Translations under genes and position numbers: made by a program
Part shown: positions 41,765 through 43,943 of the stretch, one piece after another
How positions within the stretch are numbered: the first letter of the stretch is position 1
How the letters are laid out: each line of letters starts with the position of its first letter
The notes under the pieces: model-generated
Database searches by the model: none
Told to the model about the DNA's origin: nothing
Seen by the model: only the letters and a program-made list of their open reading frames with translations
Source of the DNA: Piscibacillus halophilus
GTDB lineage: Bacteria > Bacillota > Bacilli > Bacillales > Alkalibacillaceae
Assembly: GCF_900110685.1 (NCBI RefSeq)
Contig: NZ_FOES01000021.1
Span: 1 to 43,943 of the forward strand
Reading direction: 5' to 3'
DNA length: 43,943 bases

Positions 41765-42742
41765 ATGCTTATTTCAGATGTTATATATGAAAAATTTACG
41801 GTAGCCCCCGTTTTACAAGAGTTAATACAATCTAACCCTGTTAAAAGATTAAATGGCGTTCATCAAGGTGGTGCGATTTACCTTGTTAATCCGGAATGGA
41901 ATGTAACGAGATATGAGCATTCATTAGGAGTGATGCTGCTGATCAAGAAAATGGGCGGAAGTGTGGAAGAACAAATCGCAGGCTTACTACATGATATTTC
42001 TCATACTGCTTTTTCTCATGTTATTGATTATGCACTCGAAAATCGACACGAGAATTATCACGAGGAAATTTTTGAAGAGATATTAATAAAGTCTGATGTA
42101 CCTAGTATTTTAGATAAGTTCGGTTACGACTATCGTGACATAGTGTTAGATGAGTCAAAGTGGTCGATATTAGAACAGCCAGCTCCAGACCTTTGTGCCG
42201 ATCGTGTCGATTATACTCTAAGGGATATGTTTCAATATGGAATGATTTCTCTCGATGAGGTTAAGAGCTTTTTAGATTCTCTTAAGGTCGTGGAAGGCAA
42301 GATGTGTTTGGATTCCATTGATGCAGCAGAATGGTTTGTAGAAACATATTATAAAGAAGTAATTGATTTCTTCTTAGGACCTTTAAATATTTATAGTAAT
42401 GACCGATTTGCGAAAATCATTAAGAGAGCCCTGGAGGTTGGAGTGTTAACTTTAGATGATTTATTGAAGCAGGATCATGAAGTGATTGAACAATTGCAAG
42501 CTTCTCAAGACGAATACATTCTTAAGGGCTTAGGTCAGTTGAATAAACATGTTGAAGTGGAAGAGAACGAAAGCGATTATGACTTACATCGAACAAATAA
42601 GGTACGGTTAATTGATCCTTTAGTTCAGGTGAACGGCAGTGTCAAACGGGTTTCGAAGGTTTCAGATGGGGTCAAAGCAATGAATCAAAAGGCTTATGAA
42701 AAATCACTAAGAGGGACGTACGTCAAGGTTAAGAGTGTTTAG
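41765..42742 (+). CDS. HD-domain phosphohydrolase
   Basis: The 325-residue protein has an HD hydrolase domain. H52 in TRYEHSLGV, the pair H76-D77 in GLLHDISHTAFSH and an Asp in CADRVDYTLRDM supply the metal ligands. The GLLHDISHT...D type resembles the dGTPase or deoxynucleotide/cyclic-nucleotide hydrolase group. An AAAGGGTGA motif lies before ATG 41765; a GTG at 41756 would be an alternative start. It follows the DUF3267 gene, and a 23-bp gap separates it from the next gene. The substrate is not determinable. Confidence 0.85.
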   Translation: MLISDVIYEKFTVAPVLQELIQSNPVKRLNGVHQGGAIYLVNPEWNVTRYEHSLGVMLLIKKMGGSVEEQIAGLLHDISHTAFSHVIDYALENRHENYHEEIFEEILIKSDVPSILDKFGYDYRDIVLDESKWSILEQPAPDLCADRVDYTLRDMFQYGMISLDEVKSFLDSLKVVEGKMCLDSIDAAEWFVETYYKEVIDFFLGPLNIYSNDRFAKIIKRALEVGVLTLDDLLKQDHEVIEQLQASQDEYILKGLGQLNKHVEVEENESDYDLHRTNKVRLIDPLVQVNGSVKRVSKVSDGVKAMNQKAYEKSLRGTYVKVKSV

Positions 42743-42765
42743 TAATATCAAAAGGGAGTATTTGT

Positions 42766-43326
42766 ATTAAGAAGAAAATAGTCATTATTTCGGTCAGTTT
42801 AATAGTCGTAATTGTTGGAGGTATGACTTGGTTATATCCACAGTCTAGTTTTAGTGTCGTGGGATATTCCTATACTCCAGATCGTGGTGAAGTCACGGGT
42901 TTTAAAGAAAATTTTGAGGAGTTGCAAGAACTAGTTGAAAGCTCCTCTTATGATGACAACGCAGCGTTTCGTTTACGGTCGATTAACAAGATGTTTGAAA
43001 TGGATTGGTTAACAAGTTCTGAACCCGTGAAGATGGATGAGCAATTGCTTAATAAAATGGGTAACTTTGTTAGCTCTTCAAGAGAAGAGGTCACCCAGTT
43101 GTTGGTTCATGAAGAATATAATGAGCATACTAAAGAATGGTTGGCACTAACCCTCCATAATATGGTATCTGCTGAGAGATGGATCGCCGAATTAAGGAGC
43201 GATCGTTGGAAATCAAGACGTGAATTAGACCATACGTATAGAAGGTTACACCAATCATTTGCTAGAAGCTTAGACACTTTTAGAACTTTCTACGAACGAC
43301 GGTCTAATTTAGAATCTGAACAATAA
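42766..43326 (+). CDS. membrane-anchored protein with probable ATT start
   Basis: The frame from ATT 42766 gives 186 residues, starting with a classic signal anchor (KKKIVIISVSLIVVIVGG). The soluble rest is helical and charged (ENFEELQELVESSSYDDN, RRELDHTYRRLHQSFARSL). No family is recognised. The only in-frame ATG, at 42823, would cut off the whole anchor and lies before a weak upstream site. AAAGGGAG lies seven bases before ATT. The start is thus either a genuine rare AUU codon or a mutated ATG. The gene follows the HD gene by 23 bp. It overlaps the convergent gene end by 23 bp. Confidence 0.6.
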   Translation: MKKKIVIISVSLIVVIVGGMTWLYPQSSFSVVGYSYTPDRGEVTGFKENFEELQELVESSSYDDNAAFRLRSINKMFEMDWLTSSEPVKMDEQLLNKMGNFVSSSREEVTQLLVHEEYNEHTKEWLALTLHNMVSAERWIAELRSDRWKSRRELDHTYRRLHQSFARSLDTFRTFYERRSNLESEQ

Positions 43327-43537
43327 AGGATACTAAAAAGAACGATGAGAGAAGGAAGTAAATATAACTAAAGGCTCTCTTGTTCTCTTTATAGGCAGAC
43401 ATACCCGAGATGCCTGTGACAACAGCTACCATTAAGAACAGGTTAGTCGTCGATAAATAAAATTGATCGTTTGTATAATGTAAGATAAAGATGAAGAGTG
43501 CAATCGCAAAGACACTTAATTCAATTTTTCGAAGCAT
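43304..43537 (-). CDS. small three-helix membrane protein
   Basis: The 77-residue protein has about three membrane helices (VFAIALFIFILHY, NLFLMVAVVTGISGMSAY, YIYFLLSSFFLVSFIVQIL). The frame reaches back to 43600, but AAAGGA lies nine bases before the ATG at 43537, giving MLRKIELSVF. It overlaps the end of the convergent gene by 23 bp. The function is unknown. Confidence 0.6.
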   Translation of the reverse strand: MLRKIELSVFAIALFIFILHYTNDQFYLSTTNLFLMVAVVTGISGMSAYKENKRAFSYIYFLLSSFFLVSFIVQILN

Positions 43538-43622
43538 AAGAGATATCCTTTCTAAACATCTATTGAATTTTAGTATAGATATTTTTTTATGAAAATGCAA
43601 AAAGACTATAACATGGCAAAAA

Positions 43623-43943
43623 GAGGCTGGGACAAAACCCAGTAAAATAAAAAATCGTGGAAGACATCAAAATTGATGTTCTCCACGATTTTTTTATACT
43701 CTTTTTTAATTTTAGATAAACAAAAAGGATCCCCTTTGATAGAATTAAAGTAACCACACCATAACCCCAAAGGAGGATCCTAATGTTTAAACATTATAAC
43801 ATGAATCAAGTGGTTTTGCCTTTAGATTTAGAAATAAAATTAGACAAAGATGATATGGCTTTTGTTGTGAATGATTTAGTCGAACAAATTCCGGAAGAAG
43901 CTTTCGCAAGCTTTTCACGCGACACCGGCTGCCCTGCTTATCA
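43623..43943 (+). mobile_element. IS1182-family insertion sequence, left end (cut by window end)
   Basis: GAGGCTGGGACAAAACCCAG at 43623 fits the terminal inverted repeat of IS1182-type elements in Bacillaceae. A long stem (43650-43695; ATCGTGGA...TCCACGAT) lies between the end and the transposase and could block read-through from outside. The transposase gene starts at 43783, and the rest lies beyond the window. Confidence 0.75.
43783..43943 (+). CDS. IS1182-family transposase, N-terminal part (cut by window end)
   Basis: ATG 43783 follows AAAGGAGGATCCTA. The frame reads MFKHYNMNQVVLPLDLEIK, then FVVNDLVEQIPEE and RDTGCPAY, and is open to the window end. This start (N-terminal FKxYNxxQ...LPLDLE...) is typical of IS1182 DDE transposases, which are about 450-550 residues long. 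Only about 53 residues are visible, so activity cannot be judged. Confidence 0.8.
   Translation, partial: MFKHYNMNQVVLPLDLEIKLDKDDMAFVVNDLVEQIPEEAFASFSRDTGCPAY

Overview
The window looks like chromosomal DNA of a low-GC Gram-positive member of the Bacillaceae. Strong AGGAGG-type ribosome sites, YesL/OpuA/XylR/YvgN-type genes, CcpA-type cre sites and short Bacillus-style lipoprotein signals all point that way. The very acidic linkers after the lipobox cysteines, together with a glycine betaine/carnitine system, suggest a halotolerant or alkaliphilic genus, but I cannot name the species. No rRNA, tRNA or CRISPR array was seen.

Region 1 (1-8.3 kb) is an accessory, defence-island-like segment. 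It opens with the 3' end of an IS256-family transposase. Next comes a two-gene cassette (HNH endonuclease plus an unrecognised 334-aa partner), which ends at a strong hairpin. A minus-strand pair follows: a NERD-nuclease/UvrD-type helicase, and a MazG-like pyrophosphohydrolase broken by a frameshift. Last is a NUDIX hydrolase gene directly followed by a PLD-like/DEAD-helicase/DUF3427 gene.

Region 2 (8.3-10.5 kb) holds small membrane and zinc-ribbon proteins and a DUF4139 protein.

Region 3 (10.6-15.8 kb) is a four-carbon acid-sugar locus: a PrpR-N regulator, then KdgT-type permease, DUF1537 kinase (DtnK-like) and PdxA2. It probably converts D-threonate or D-erythronate to dihydroxyacetone phosphate. 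The regulator has a degenerate AAA+ core. The promoter region has three phased TTGTTTA repeats and a cre site.

Region 4 (15.9-27.1 kb) is a xylo-oligosaccharide/xylose regulon. It has galM-xylR on the minus strand, a divergent sugar ABC importer without its own ATPase, an intracellular GH52 beta-xylosidase, yesL, xylA and xylB. A XylR-type operator overlaps the -35 element of the importer promoter, and a cre site lies in the first codons.

Region 5 (27.8-35.6 kb) is a carnitine-to-glycine-betaine module: a TetR regulator with three matching operators, then BKACE enzyme, L-carnitine dehydrogenase, thioesterase, OpuA-type ABC importer with a CBS-domain ATPase, and a CocE/NonD hydrolase that may release carnitine from acyl esters.

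Region 6 (35.7-43.6 kb) carries miscellaneous genes: aldo/keto reductase, GNAT, patatin, DUF1284, an FMN alpha-hydroxyacid dehydrogenase, a DUF3267 membrane zincin, an HD hydrolase, and a membrane-anchored protein that seems to start at ATT. It also holds a striking 21-bp phased repeat block at 36633-36758. The window ends inside a second insertion sequence, of the IS1182 family.
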